A stretch of DNA of 64,000 nt from Paraburkholderia rhynchosiae (GTDB lineage Bacteria > Pseudomonadota > Gammaproteobacteria > Burkholderiales > Burkholderiaceae). Shown here one piece after another: positions 46,776 through 56,292 of the stretch. Where the stretch lies: positions 62,001-126,000 of the forward strand of contig NZ_PNXY01000014.1 of assembly GCF_002879865.1 (NCBI RefSeq), in the 5' to 3' direction. The notes beneath the pieces are model-generated. The model searched no databases and was not told the origin of the DNA. It worked only from the letters and a program-made list of their open reading frames with translations. The position numbers and the translations under genes were made by a program. Numbering within the stretch: the stretch's first letter is position 1; every line of letters starts with the position of its first letter.

Positions 46776-47915
46776 ATGTCCGGCACCCTCGCCCTTACCG
46801 AACAACTGATCGCGCGCGCCTCCGTCACGCCCGACGACCAGCATTGCCAGCGCCTTCTGATCGAGCGCCTGTCCGCACTCGGCTTCGAGCACGAAACCAT
46901 CGAATCAAACGGTGTGACGAACCTGTGGGCCGTCAAACGCGGCGTCGACGGCCGTGCGGGCAAGCTGCTCGCATTCGCCGGCCATACTGATGTGGTGCCG
47001 ACCGGCCCGCTCGAGCAATGGCAATCGGCGCCGTTCGAACCGACGCATCGCGACGGCAAGCTGTACGGCCGCGGCGCGGCCGACATGAAAAGCTCGATCG
47101 CGGGCTTCGTGGTCGCTAGCGAGGAGTTCGTCGCTGCTCACCCGCAGCATCGCGGCTCGATTGCGTTTCTGATTACGAGCGACGAAGAGGGCCCCGCCAC
47201 CGACGGCACCGTCAAAGTGGTCGAAGCGCTGCAAGCACGCGGCGAGCGCATGGACTACTGCGTCGTCGGCGAACCGACTTCCAGTGCGCAGTTCGGCGAC
47301 ACGGTCAAGAACGGCCGGCGCGGCTCGATGTCGGGCAAGCTGGTCGTCAAGGGCGTGCAAGGTCATATCGCCTATCCGCATCTGGCGAGGAACCCGGTAC
47401 ACCTGCTCGCCCCGGCGCTGGCGGATCTCGTCGCCGAACGCTGGGACGACGGCAACGAATACTTCCCGCCCACCACGTGGCAGGTGTCGAACATTCACAG
47501 CGGCACCGGGGCGACGAACGTGATCCCGGGGCACGCGGACGTGATGTTCAACTTCCGCTTCTCGACGGCCAGCACGGTGGAAGGTTTGCAGCAACGCGTC
47601 CACGCGATCCTCGACAGGCACGGCCTTGAATATGATCTGCACTGGAGCGTCAGCGGCCTGCCGTTCCTGACGCCGCACGGCGAGTTGTCGAACGCGTTGG
47701 CCAAAGCGATCAAGGACGAAACCGGCGTAAGCACCGAACTGTCGACCACCGGCGGCACGTCGGACGGCCGTTTCATCGCGCGCATCTGCCAACAGGTGGT
47801 CGAGTTCGGCCCGCTGAACGCCAGCATCCACAAGATCGACGAACATATCGAAGTCGCACACATCGAGCCGCTCAAGAACGTGTATCGCCGCGTGCTCGAA
47901 CAACTGATCGCTTAA
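46776..47915 (+). CDS. dapE: succinyl-diaminopimelate desuccinylase
   Basis: Dinuclear zinc hydrolase releasing LL-DAP from its succinyl form, the step after DapC. It is 379 residues from MSGTLALTEQLIARASVTPD. M20 metal ligands: His in AGHTDVVPTGP, Asp in GAADMKSS, Glu pair in TSDEEGPATDG, and the C-terminal His in ASIHKIDEHI. A dimerisation lid domain lies at about 180-290. I chose the ATG at 46776, because the longer frame would begin inside the terminator upstream. prmB follows after 27 bases. Confidence 0.97.
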   Translation: MSGTLALTEQLIARASVTPDDQHCQRLLIERLSALGFEHETIESNGVTNLWAVKRGVDGRAGKLLAFAGHTDVVPTGPLEQWQSAPFEPTHRDGKLYGRGAADMKSSIAGFVVASEEFVAAHPQHRGSIAFLITSDEEGPATDGTVKVVEALQARGERMDYCVVGEPTSSAQFGDTVKNGRRGSMSGKLVVKGVQGHIAYPHLARNPVHLLAPALADLVAERWDDGNEYFPPTTWQVSNIHSGTGATNVIPGHADVMFNFRFSTASTVEGLQQRVHAILDRHGLEYDLHWSVSGLPFLTPHGELSNALAKAIKDETGVSTELSTTGGTSDGRFIARICQQVVEFGPLNASIHKIDEHIEVAHIEPLKNVYRRVLEQLIA

Positions 47916-47942
47916 CCCAGGATTATTCAAGGACTATTTGCG

Positions 47943-48827
47943 ATGACGCTGCCCTTTTCCACCGTCCGCGACCTGCTGCGTTTCGCGGTATCGCGCTTCA
48001 ACCAGGCCGGGCTGTCGTTCGGCCACGGCTCCGCGAATGCCTACGACGAAGCCGCCTATCTGGTCCTGCACACATTGCATCTGCCGCTCGATCTGCTCGA
48101 CCCGTTCATGGATGCGCGCTTGAGCCCCGCCGAGATCGACGCGGTGCTGAACGTGATCGAGCGCCGCGCCGCCGAACGCGTGCCGGCCGCCTACATCACG
48201 CAGGAAGCGTGGATGCACGGCTTCCGCTTTTACGTGGATGAACGCGTGATCGTGCCGCGTTCGTTCATCGGCGAGTTGTTGCAGGACGGCCTGCAACCGT
48301 ACGTGGAAGATCCCGAGCAGGTCAGCGCCGTACTCGAACTGTGCACGGGTTCAGGCTGCCTCGCGGTTCTCGCGGCGCATGCGTTCCCGAATGCAGACAT
48401 CGACGCGGTCGATCTGTCCGCGTCGGCGCTGGAAGTCGCCGCGCGCAACGTGGCCGACTACAAGCTCGACGACCGCATCGCGCTCTTCGAAGGCGATCTC
48501 TATGCGCCGCTCGCCGAACGTCGCTATGACGTGATCATCAGCAATCCGCCGTATGTGAACGCGGCGTCGATGCAGGAACTGCCCGCCGAATACAAACACG
48601 AGCCGGAAATGGCGCTCGCGGGCGGGGCCGACGGCATGGACATCGTTCGGCGGATCATCAAGGACGCACGCAACTGGCTGACGGAAGACGGCGTGCTCGT
48701 GATCGAAATCGGCAACGAGCGCCAGCACGTTGAAGCGGCCTTCGGCGGTCTGAACCTGGTATGGCTGTCGACCAGCGCCGGCGACGACAACGTGTTCCTG
48801 ATACAGGCCGCCGATCTGCCGGTCTGA
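47943..48827 (+). CDS. prmB: 50S ribosomal protein L3 N5-glutamine methyltransferase
   Basis: S-adenosylmethionine-dependent methyltransferase modifying a Gln of ribosomal protein L3. It is 294 residues. An N-terminal helical substrate domain (TVRDLLRFAVSRFNQAGLSF) is followed by a Rossmann fold with VLELCTGSGCLAVLAA (motif I) and the catalytic ISNPPYVN. The VPRSFIGELL stretch and length favour PrmB over PrmC (HemK), which shares the NPPY motif. It is 27 bases after dapE and ends at a terminator. Confidence 0.93.
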   Translation: MTLPFSTVRDLLRFAVSRFNQAGLSFGHGSANAYDEAAYLVLHTLHLPLDLLDPFMDARLSPAEIDAVLNVIERRAAERVPAAYITQEAWMHGFRFYVDERVIVPRSFIGELLQDGLQPYVEDPEQVSAVLELCTGSGCLAVLAAHAFPNADIDAVDLSASALEVAARNVADYKLDDRIALFEGDLYAPLAERRYDVIISNPPYVNAASMQELPAEYKHEPEMALAGGADGMDIVRRIIKDARNWLTEDGVLVIEIGNERQHVEAAFGGLNLVWLSTSAGDDNVFLIQAADLPV

Positions 48828-48856
48828 AACTTTTATCGCCGGTTCAGCTTCAGGCA

Positions 48857-48890
48857 CGCGTCGGCATGGATTCCGACGCGCGCCGTTTTT
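48857..48890 (+). terminator. terminator after prmB
   Basis: 8-base stem CGCGTCGG / CCGACGCG with an 8-base loop, then CGCCG and a T5 tract, 30 bases after the prmB stop. Confidence 0.75.
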
Positions 48891-49111
48891 CATCACACTC
48901 GCCGGCCTTCACTCGCACGCGTTGAACATCAGGCGGCGCGCATCAACCTCGACGCCGCGCACATCAGCACGCATCAGCGTGAGCACGAACCACCCTCCAA
49001 CGCACCGGAACCCGCCCCCAAGCCACGCGCGTTCGGTAAGATGGGCGCCGTTAGCTGCCCGCGGTTCGTCCAGCGAGCCCGTACGGCACATCGTCATTCC
49101 TTTGCTCGCCT

Positions 49112-50563
49112 ATGCAATTCGACCTGCTTCACGTCGGCACGCTGGTGGCCCTCGCCCACATACTCGGCGTGGTCGCGGCGTGCCACGCGATTCTCAATAC
49201 GCGCACGTCGCAAGGCGCGATCGCGTGGGCCGTGTCGCTGGTCGCAATGCCGTATCTGACGCTGGTCCCCTACCTCTTTCTTGGCCGCAGCAAGTTTGCC
49301 GGTTACGCAGACGCGCGCCGCGTCGAAAATGAATTGCTGCGTGCCCACGCGCATCCTCCCGAGTGGGACAGACTGGCCTCGTCAGCGGAACTGCCCGCGC
49401 ACGCGCTCGGCGGCAGGCTCGTGCACTCGCTCACGCGGCTCGGCGGCATGCCTTTTTTGCCGGGCAATTCCGTACGCACGCTCGTGAACGGCACGGCGAC
49501 GTTCGAGGCGATTTTCGAGGCCATCGAAAACGCGCGCCACTACGTGATCGTGCAGTTCTTCATCGTGCGCGACGATGCGCTCGGCGAAATGTTCAAGGAC
49601 GCGCTGATCGCCCGCGCGCGGCAAGGCGTTCGCGTGTATTTCCTCTACGACAGCATCGGCAGCTTCGATCTGCCGCACCGCTATGTGGCGGCGCTGCGCG
49701 CGGGCGGCGTCGATATGCATCCGTTCGCCACCCACCGCCTTTTCGTCAACCGTCTGCAACTGAACTTCCGCAATCACCGCAAGATCGTTTCCGTGGACGG
49801 TGAACGCGCGTTTGTCGGCGGACACAATGTGGGCGTCGAATACCTCGGCGGCAAGCCGCCGCTCTCGCCGTGGCGCGACACGCATATCGAAGTACGAGGT
49901 CCGGCAGTCGCCAGCATCCAGTTCGTCTTCACCGAAGACTGGTACTGGGCGACGCAGCAACTGCCGCACCTCGATCTGCCGCCGATGCCCCCGCCGGATC
50001 CGGCAAGCGGCCGCGGCATGCACTGCCTCGTGGTGCCGAGCGGTCCGGCCGACAAACAGGAGACGTGTTCGCTCTTTTTCGTCGAGGCGATCAATGCGGC
50101 ACGCGAGCGCGTCTGGATTACGACGCCGTACCTCGTGCCCGATGAAGCCGTGTTCTCGGCGTTGCGGCTCGCGGCGCTGCGCGGCGTGGACGTGCGCATT
50201 CTGATTCCGAGCCGGCGCGATCATGTGGTGGTGTTCGAGGCTTCGAAACTGTATGCATACGATTCGCTGCGCGCGGGCATCCGGATTTTTCGCTATCAGC
50301 CGGGGTTTCTGCACCAGAAAGTTGTGTTGATCGACAGCATAGCCGCGGCGGTCGGCAGCGCCAATCTCGACAACCGTTCGTTCCGGCTGAACTTCGAGAT
50401 CATGGTGATGACCGTCGACCACGGCTTCGCGAAAGAAGTGGAAGCGATGCTGCTCGCCGACTTCGCGCAATCGCGTGAGATCGACCGCAACGAGTACCGG
50501 CAGGCGAGCGCATTGCGGCGCGTGCTGATGCATGTGGCAAGGCTGTTCTCGCCGATTCTTTGA
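49112..50563 (+). CDS. cls: cardiolipin synthase
   Basis: Phospholipase D-family enzyme condensing phosphatidylglycerol into cardiolipin at the inner membrane. It is 483 residues, with two N-terminal membrane segments (LLHVGTLVALAHILGVVAAC and AIAWAVSLVAMPYLTLVPYL). Two HKD motifs follow: HRKIVSVD in the first half and HQKVVLID with GSANLDNRS in the second. Length and layout match ClsA-type enzymes. It stands alone downstream of the prmB terminator, with a -10-like TAAGAT at 49037-49042. Confidence 0.95.
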   Translation: MQFDLLHVGTLVALAHILGVVAACHAILNTRTSQGAIAWAVSLVAMPYLTLVPYLFLGRSKFAGYADARRVENELLRAHAHPPEWDRLASSAELPAHALGGRLVHSLTRLGGMPFLPGNSVRTLVNGTATFEAIFEAIENARHYVIVQFFIVRDDALGEMFKDALIARARQGVRVYFLYDSIGSFDLPHRYVAALRAGGVDMHPFATHRLFVNRLQLNFRNHRKIVSVDGERAFVGGHNVGVEYLGGKPPLSPWRDTHIEVRGPAVASIQFVFTEDWYWATQQLPHLDLPPMPPPDPASGRGMHCLVVPSGPADKQETCSLFFVEAINAARERVWITTPYLVPDEAVFSALRLAALRGVDVRILIPSRRDHVVVFEASKLYAYDSLRAGIRIFRYQPGFLHQKVVLIDSIAAAVGSANLDNRSFRLNFEIMVMTVDHGFAKEVEAMLLADFAQSREIDRNEYRQASALRRVLMHVARLFSPIL

Positions 50564-50587
50564 AGCACTGCCGCGCGCGCCGCCGGC

Positions 50588-51067
50588 TTACAGCAATTTT
50601 TCGATGTCCTCGGCAATCGCCTCGGGCTTGGTCAACGGGGCATAGCGCTTGACCACGTTGCCGTCGCGACCGATCAGAAATTTCGTGAAATTCCACTTGA
50701 TCCCTTCGAGGCCCAACAGACCCGGCGCCTCGCCCGTCAGATAACGGAACAGTGGATGCGCGTTCGCCCCGTTCACGTCGATCTTGTCGAACATCGGGAA
50801 CGTCACGCCGTAATTCTTCTCGCAGAAGCTGCCGATTTGCGCGGCGTCGCCCGGCTCCTGCTTGCCGAACTGATTGCATGGAAAGCCAAGCACCGCGAGC
50901 CCGCGCGCCGCGTAGCCCTCATACAGCTTCTGCAAGCCCGCATATTGCGGCGTGAACCCGCATTCGCTCGCCGTGTTGACGATCAACAAGACCTTGCCCT
51001 CGTACTGGCCGAGGCTCACTTCCTCGCCGCCTAGCGTGCGAGCCGAAAAAGAATAAATCGATGTCAT
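50588..51067 (-). CDS. glutathione peroxidase family thiol peroxidase
   Basis: 159 residues, one thioredoxin-fold domain reducing hydroperoxides. The catalytic tetrad is visible: Cys36 in NTASECGFTPQY (Cys instead of selenocysteine), Gln70 in NQFGKQEPG, Trp125 and Asn126 in KWNFTKFL. The second conserved Cys in GFPCNQF and one in GSFCEKNYG suggest thioredoxin rather than glutathione as reductant, as in many bacterial Cys-type enzymes. No signal peptide. It is convergent with cls and divergent from the ABC-F gene. Confidence 0.94.
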   Translation of the reverse strand: MTSIYSFSARTLGGEEVSLGQYEGKVLLIVNTASECGFTPQYAGLQKLYEGYAARGLAVLGFPCNQFGKQEPGDAAQIGSFCEKNYGVTFPMFDKIDVNGANAHPLFRYLTGEAPGLLGLEGIKWNFTKFLIGRDGNVVKRYAPLTKPEAIAEDIEKLL

Positions 51068-51224
51068 CTGCGCTCCCCACGAAAGCCGTCAGTCTATGCC
51101 AAAAGCGTGGCGATTACAGTCGGCCGGATGGCCGACGCCCGCTGAGCACGCGCCGAGCGTCCGCTGAATGCCCGGTGTCATCCCCGGCAGTCTAAAATAG
51201 CGTTTTTCTTCAGCCGGCCTCTTC

Positions 51225-53177
51225 GTGATCCGCTTTAACCAGTTCAGCCTCGCGCGCGGCACCAAGCCGCTCTTCGACAACACCACGTTCACCCTGAATC
51301 CCGGCGAAAAGGCGGGCCTCGTGGGCGCGAACGGCGCGGGCAAGTCGACGCTGTTTGCCGTGCTGCTCGGCGAACTGCACGCGGACGGCGGCGATTTTTC
51401 GATCCCGCCCACGTGGCAGATCGCGCACGTCGCCCAGGAAACGCCCGCCGCGGACAAGACCGCCCTCGCCTATACGCTCGACGGCGACGCGGCGTTGCGC
51501 GCAATCGAAGCGCGCATCGCCCACGCCTCGGCCGCGCATGACGGCGCGGCCGAAGCCGAGGCCCACGCGGCCTTCGCGGACGCCGACGGCTACACCGCGC
51601 CAGCGCGCGCAGAGGCCTTGTTGCTCGGTCTCGGCTTCACGCTCGACCAGACTCGCGAACCCGTCAGCAGCTTCTCGGGCGGCTGGCGCATGCGGCTGAA
51701 CCTCGCGCAGGCGCTGATGTGCCGTTCCGATCTGCTGCTGCTCGACGAACCGACCAACCACCTGGATCTCGACGCAATCGTCTGGCTCGAAGACTGGCTG
51801 AACCGCTATCCGGGCACCCTGGTCGTGATCTCGCACGATCGCGAATTTCTCGATTCCGTGTGCAACGTCACGCTGCATCTCGAACAACAGCAGATCAAAC
51901 GCTACGGCGGCAACTACTCGCAATTCGAAGTGCTGCGAGCGCAGCAGATCGCGTTGCAACAAAGCGCGTACGAGAAACAGCAGCGCACGGTCGAACATCT
52001 GCAGAGCTACATCAACCGTTTCAAGGCGCAGGCCACCAAGGCGCGCCAGGCGCAAAGCCGCGTGAAGGCGCTCGAAAAGATGGAGTTGATCGCGCCGGCG
52101 CACGCCGCGTCGCCATTCACATTCGAATTCCGCACGCCCGATTCCGCGCCGAATCCGATGATGGTGATGGAAGACGTGCGCTGCGGCTACCGCAGCGAAG
52201 AAGGCGTCGAGATTCCGATTGTCGAGCGCGTGATGCTGTCGATCCAGAACGGTCAGCGCATCGGCCTGCTGGGCGCCAACGGCCAGGGCAAGTCAACGTT
52301 GATCAAGACGCTGGCCGGCACGCTGGAAGCGCTTGGCGGCCACGTGCGCGAAGGCAAGGGCCTGCGCATCGGCTACTTCGCACAACATCAGCTCGAAACG
52401 CTGCGTGTAGACGACACGCCCTTGCAGCACCTCGCGCGTCTTGCGCCGGATACGCGCGAGCAGGAATTGCGCGACTTCCTCGGCAGCTTCAACTTTTCGG
52501 GCGAGATGGCGACGTCGAAGATCGCGCCCTTCTCCGGCGGCGAAAAGGCGCGGCTCGCACTGGCGCTGATCATCTGGCAAAAGCCTAACCTGCTGCTGCT
52601 CGATGAACCGACCAACCACCTGGATCTCGAAACGCGCCACGCGCTGACCATGGCGCTCGCGCAGTTCGAAGGCACGTTGATCCTCGTCTCGCACGACCGG
52701 CACTTGCTGCGCGCCACCACCGATCAATTCATGCTGGTCGCCAAGCACCGTTTGCAGGAGTTCGATGGCGACCTCGACGATTACCGCGACTGGCTGCTGC
52801 AGCACGCAGCGGAGCAGCGCGCGGCATTGAAGGCGGGCAATGCGTCGAACGGCGCGGACAGCGGTGCACCGAGCGGCACGGACAACGGCGTCAATCGCAA
52901 GGAACAGCGCCGGCGCGAAGCGGAAACGCGTCTGAAGTTCGCGCATCTGAAAAAGCCGCTGCAAAGCCGCATCACGAAGATCGAGAAGGAAATGGACGCG
53001 CTCAATGCAGAGAAGGCGGCGCTCGACGCGTTCGTCGCCGATCCGGCCAGCTACGAGCCGGCTCAGAAAAGCAAACTGACGGAGGCGATCCGCCGTCAGG
53101 CAGACGTGAACGCGCGCCTTGAAGCACTCGAAGCCGAATGGCTCGAAACGCACGAGGAACTCGAACAAATCGGCTAA
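51225..53177 (+). CDS. ABC-F family ATPase (YheS/Uup-like)
   Basis: 650 residues from a GTG start (VIRFNQFSLARGTKPLFDNT), with two ABC domains and no membrane segments. Walker A motifs are GANGAGKST at about 34-42 and GANGQGKST at about 350. Signatures are SFSGGWRMRLNLAQAL and PFSGGEKARLALAL, and Walker B is LLLLDEPTNHLDLD and its repeat. A linker coiled coil (FKAQATKARQAQSRVKALEK) and a C-terminal coiled coil follow after an Asn/Ser/Gly-rich stretch. ABC-F proteins act on ribosomes to relieve stalling; YheS is the closest named type by architecture. A -10-like TAAAAT lies at 51193-51198. Confidence 0.93.
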   Translation: MIRFNQFSLARGTKPLFDNTTFTLNPGEKAGLVGANGAGKSTLFAVLLGELHADGGDFSIPPTWQIAHVAQETPAADKTALAYTLDGDAALRAIEARIAHASAAHDGAAEAEAHAAFADADGYTAPARAEALLLGLGFTLDQTREPVSSFSGGWRMRLNLAQALMCRSDLLLLDEPTNHLDLDAIVWLEDWLNRYPGTLVVISHDREFLDSVCNVTLHLEQQQIKRYGGNYSQFEVLRAQQIALQQSAYEKQQRTVEHLQSYINRFKAQATKARQAQSRVKALEKMELIAPAHAASPFTFEFRTPDSAPNPMMVMEDVRCGYRSEEGVEIPIVERVMLSIQNGQRIGLLGANGQGKSTLIKTLAGTLEALGGHVREGKGLRIGYFAQHQLETLRVDDTPLQHLARLAPDTREQELRDFLGSFNFSGEMATSKIAPFSGGEKARLALALIIWQKPNLLLLDEPTNHLDLETRHALTMALAQFEGTLILVSHDRHLLRATTDQFMLVAKHRLQEFDGDLDDYRDWLLQHAAEQRAALKAGNASNGADSGAPSGTDNGVNRKEQRRREAETRLKFAHLKKPLQSRITKIEKEMDALNAEKAALDAFVADPASYEPAQKSKLTEAIRRQADVNARLEALEAEWLETHEELEQIG

Positions 53178-53223
53178 CGGGACGCTGTTTGCGCTCCACG
53201 CCGGCATCGATAAGAGGTTGGCT

Positions 53224-54369
53224 TTGTCATCTGCGACGTCTTCGGCTTCATCTTCTATCTCATCTGGAGAGTCGTCTTTTGCGGCCGCGGCGGCGGCCGC
53301 ACCGCCTCCGCTAAAGGGCTTGCGTGTGCTCGACCTCACGCGTCTGTTGCCCGGCCCGGTCGCCGCGTTGCGGCTTGCGGAACTCGGCGCGGAAGTGCTG
53401 AAGATCGAAGCGCCCGGCGCGGGCGACCCGACCCGCACGATGATGCAGTCGTCGAGCGACCGCGTGGCCGGACGGCCGGGCGCGTTTTACCGGCTCGTCA
53501 ATCGCGGCAAGCGTGAGACGCGTCTGGACCTCAAGTCGGAAGCGGGACGCAATGTTTTGCGCGCGCTCGCAACCGAAGCGGACGTGTTGATCGAGAGTTT
53601 CCGGCCGGGCGTGATGGATCGGCTCGGCGTCGGCTACGCGACGCTACGTGCGGCCAATCCGCGGCTCGTGTACTGCTCGATCAGCGGCTACGGCGCAACC
53701 GGTCCGTTCGCCGATCATGCCGGACACGATCTGAACTACATCGGCTACGCGGGCGTGCTGGATCAACTCACGAACCTCGACGGCACGCCGATCGTGCCGA
53801 ACTTCCAGATTGCCGACCTGCTGGGCGGCGCGTTGAGCGCAGTCACGCAGATACTCGCCGCGTTGTGGCATGTAGCGCGCGGCGGCGAAGGCCGTTTCGT
53901 CGACGTCTCAATGACACATGCCACGTATGCGCACAACGTGGTCGCGCAAGTCGCGCTTGCCAACGAACGCACAGCGCCCGCTGCGGGCGCGGGTCTGCTG
54001 AACGGCGGCGTGCCCTGCTACAACCTTTATCGCACGCTGGACGGCCGCTGGCTCGCGGTCGGCGCGCTGGAACTGAAGTTCTGGGAAAGCTTGTGCATGG
54101 CGCTCGACCGCCCTGAGTGGGCCACACGCCACTGGAGCCTCGGGCAGGCGATCGGCGGGCCGGACGCCGCCGCGCTCATGCAGGAGCTTGCCGACGTGGT
54201 CGGCAAGCGTCCGCTTAAGGAATGGGTTGCGTTGCTCGAGCCGCTCGATTGCTGTGTGTCGCCGGTGTTGACGGCGGCCGAAGCCGCTCGGCATCCGCTG
54301 TTCAATCCGCAAGCGTATGCAGCGCCGGATTCGGGCGAAGATGAAAGCGACCGTGGTCTTGACGTGTAA
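53224..54369 (+). CDS. CaiB/BaiF class III CoA-transferase family protein
   Basis: 381 residues from a proposed TTG start with AAGAGG six bases upstream. The first about 30 residues are Ser/Ala/Pro-rich low complexity, then the family core: LKGLRVLDLTRLLPGPVAALRLAELGAEVLKIE-type opening, NRGKRETRLDLKSEAGR, YCSISGYGATGP, GHDLNYIGYAG, and FQIADLLGGAL with the expected catalytic Asp. It moves CoA between carboxylic acids or catalyses racemisation of acyl-CoA esters; the substrate is unknown. The reading frame continues upstream into the ABC-F gene, so the start is uncertain. The stop is close to the small convergent gene at 54420. Confidence 0.88.
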   Translation: MSSATSSASSSISSGESSFAAAAAAAPPPLKGLRVLDLTRLLPGPVAALRLAELGAEVLKIEAPGAGDPTRTMMQSSSDRVAGRPGAFYRLVNRGKRETRLDLKSEAGRNVLRALATEADVLIESFRPGVMDRLGVGYATLRAANPRLVYCSISGYGATGPFADHAGHDLNYIGYAGVLDQLTNLDGTPIVPNFQIADLLGGALSAVTQILAALWHVARGGEGRFVDVSMTHATYAHNVVAQVALANERTAPAAGAGLLNGGVPCYNLYRTLDGRWLAVGALELKFWESLCMALDRPEWATRHWSLGQAIGGPDAAALMQELADVVGKRPLKEWVALLEPLDCCVSPVLTAAEAARHPLFNPQAYAAPDSGEDESDRGLDV

Positions 54370-54419
54370 TGCGCGTCAACGCGCTTTACACGCTCGAGCC
54401 GCTTACCCGCATCAACGCT

Positions 54420-54698
54420 TCATCGCCTCGCCACCGTCTGCCGCGGCAAGGTCTGACGCGGCGTCTTTTCGTCGTCGTGGAGCAAATGCTTTCGGCCTTC
54501 CACGTGACGATTGATCGTGGCGCGCACGTCGGCCGCGGTGGCGTCGCCGGCCACCACGCGGCGCGAGATCTGCCCCGTTCTGTCGATCCACTCGACGATC
54601 CGGCAAGCGCCGCCCCACGGTTGCTGAATGGGCGCGGAGACCCGGCAGCCGCGCACCTGTATCGGCCGCTCGGCTACGGTTTCATGTGACTGTTTCAA
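54420..54698 (-). CDS. small conserved protein, DUF2866-like
   Basis: 92 residues from a TTG start (54698) with AAGGA about seven bases upstream. It has a compact folded-looking core, ETVAERPIQVRGCRVSAPIQ then GGACRIVEWIDRTGQISRRV and GDATAADVRATINRHVEG, followed by a polar basic tail. I recall similar small proteins of unknown function (DUF2866) in Burkholderia; that match is from memory and not verified. No catalytic motif, membrane segment or signal peptide. A frame on the plus strand across the same bases has atypical composition and is rejected. Confidence 0.65.
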   Translation of the reverse strand: MKQSHETVAERPIQVRGCRVSAPIQQPWGGACRIVEWIDRTGQISRRVVAGDATAADVRATINRHVEGRKHLLHDDEKTPRQTLPRQTVARR

Positions 54699-54767
54699 GG
54701 CGCGATCCTTTTTTCAAGCATCAGAAGGGATGCAATAGCTTTGCAGCTTAAGGAAAAAGGAAGGGCT

Positions 54768-54783
54768 TGTTGGTTACAGCCAA
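54768..54783 (-). repeat. small inverted repeat downstream of radA, possible weak terminator
   Basis: GTTGG / CCAAC arms with a 6-base loop, followed on the minus strand after about 9 bases by a T5 tract, 62 bases after the radA stop. The T-tract is displaced, so termination is uncertain. A 10-base direct duplication TTACGGCGCA (54795-54814) lies beside it. Confidence 0.35.
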
Positions 54784-54844
54784 CCTGGAGATATTTACGG
54801 CGCATTACGGCGCAGGCGTGGCCCACCGAATGCGCAATGCCCGT

Positions 54845-56221
54845 CTACTCAAGCGTGCGGACCCGATCGATAGCCTGTTCGATCCGCTCGACGGCAACGA
54901 CCTGTAAGCCTTCTATTGGTTGCTTGGGCGCATTGGCCTTCGGAATGACCGCGACCGAAAAGCCTAGCTTGGCGGCTTCCTTCAGGCGCTCCTGTCCGCG
55001 CGGCGACGGCCGGATCTCGCCGGCGAGGCCCACTTCGCCGAATACCACGAGCCCCTTGGGCAACGGTTTATTACGCATCGACGAATGGATCGCGAGCAAT
55101 ACGGCCAGATCCGCGGCCGGCTCGGTGATCTTCACACCGCCCACCGCGTTCAGAAACACGTCCTGATCGAAGCAGGCAATGCCGGCATGCCGATGGAGCA
55201 CCGCGAGCAGCATCGCCAGCCGGTTCTGCTCGAGACCGACCGCGAGGCGCCGCGGATTCGGCGCGTTGGCGGAATCCACCAGCGCTTGGACTTCGACCAG
55301 CAGCGGCCGCGTGCCTTCCTGCGTGACCAGCACGCACGAGCCCGGCACCGACTGCTCGTGCTGCGACAGAAACAGCGCCGACGGATTCGCGACGCCGCGC
55401 AAACCGCGCTCGGTCATCGCGAAGACGCCGAGTTCGTTGACCGCGCCGAAGCGGTTCTTGATCGCGCGCACGAGGCGGAACGACGAATGCGTGTCGCCCT
55501 CGAAGTACAACACCGTATCGACGATGTGCTCCAGCACGCGCGGCCCCGCCAGCGCACCTTCCTTGGTCACGTGGCCGACCATGATGATCGTGGTGCCCGA
55601 CTGCTTCGCGATGCGTGTCAATTGCGCTGCGCACTCGCGGACCTGCGCGACCGAACCCGGCGCGGACGTGAGCGCGTCGGAATAGACGGTCTGGATCGAG
55701 TCGATGACCGCGACGTCGGGCCGCTGCTCGGCGATCGTCGCCTGAATTTTTTCGAGCTGGATTTCGGCGAGCAATTGCAGTTCGCTCGCTTTCGAGCCGG
55801 GCTCGAGCAGCGACAAACGTTGCGCGCGCAACGCAATCTGCGCGGCCGATTCTTCGCCGCTGATATAGAGCGCGCGCTTTTCGGCGGCGATTTCGGCGAG
55901 CGATTGCAGCAGCAGCGTCGACTTGCCGATGCCCGGATCGCCGCCTATCAGCACCACGCCGCCCGGCACCAGACCGCCGCCGAGCACACGGTCGAATTCG
56001 CCGACGCCGGTGGAAAAGCGCGGCACGTCGGACGCGTCGATATCGGCGAGACGCCGCACCGGCGCGCTCTTCGCGAGCGACTGGAAACGATGCGTGGAAG
56101 GCGTTTCGGCGACCGATTCGACGAGCGTGTTCCAGGCCTGACAGGATGGGCACTGCCCCGCCCATTTCGGCGATTGACCGCCGCATTCACTGCATACGTA
56201 CAACGTTTTTGCTTTTGCCAC
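54845..56221 (-). CDS. radA: DNA repair protein RadA
   Basis: RecA-like ATPase that helps branch migration in recombination. It is 458 residues from a GTG start (VAKAKTLYVCSECGG). The N-terminal C4 zinc finger has Cys10, Cys13, Cys24 and Cys27. The RecA core has Walker A GGDPGIGKSTLLLQ and the RadA-specific KNRFGAVNELGVF. The C-terminal Lon-protease-like domain contains VGGVKI and ends VRTLE. An open frame continues 702 bases upstream but is antisense-like sequence within alr, so I reject it. It is 71 bases after alr in a probable two-gene operon. Confidence 0.97.
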   Translation of the reverse strand: MAKAKTLYVCSECGGQSPKWAGQCPSCQAWNTLVESVAETPSTHRFQSLAKSAPVRRLADIDASDVPRFSTGVGEFDRVLGGGLVPGGVVLIGGDPGIGKSTLLLQSLAEIAAEKRALYISGEESAAQIALRAQRLSLLEPGSKASELQLLAEIQLEKIQATIAEQRPDVAVIDSIQTVYSDALTSAPGSVAQVRECAAQLTRIAKQSGTTIIMVGHVTKEGALAGPRVLEHIVDTVLYFEGDTHSSFRLVRAIKNRFGAVNELGVFAMTERGLRGVANPSALFLSQHEQSVPGSCVLVTQEGTRPLLVEVQALVDSANAPNPRRLAVGLEQNRLAMLLAVLHRHAGIACFDQDVFLNAVGGVKITEPAADLAVLLAIHSSMRNKPLPKGLVVFGEVGLAGEIRPSPRGQERLKEAAKLGFSVAVIPKANAPKQPIEGLQVVAVERIEQAIDRVRTLE

Positions 56222-56292
56222 GCGTTCTTGCCTGATTGCTGTTGTTGTTCTTGCCTCGACCGCGCCGCTCGATGAAGCAGCGCGCCGCGCTG

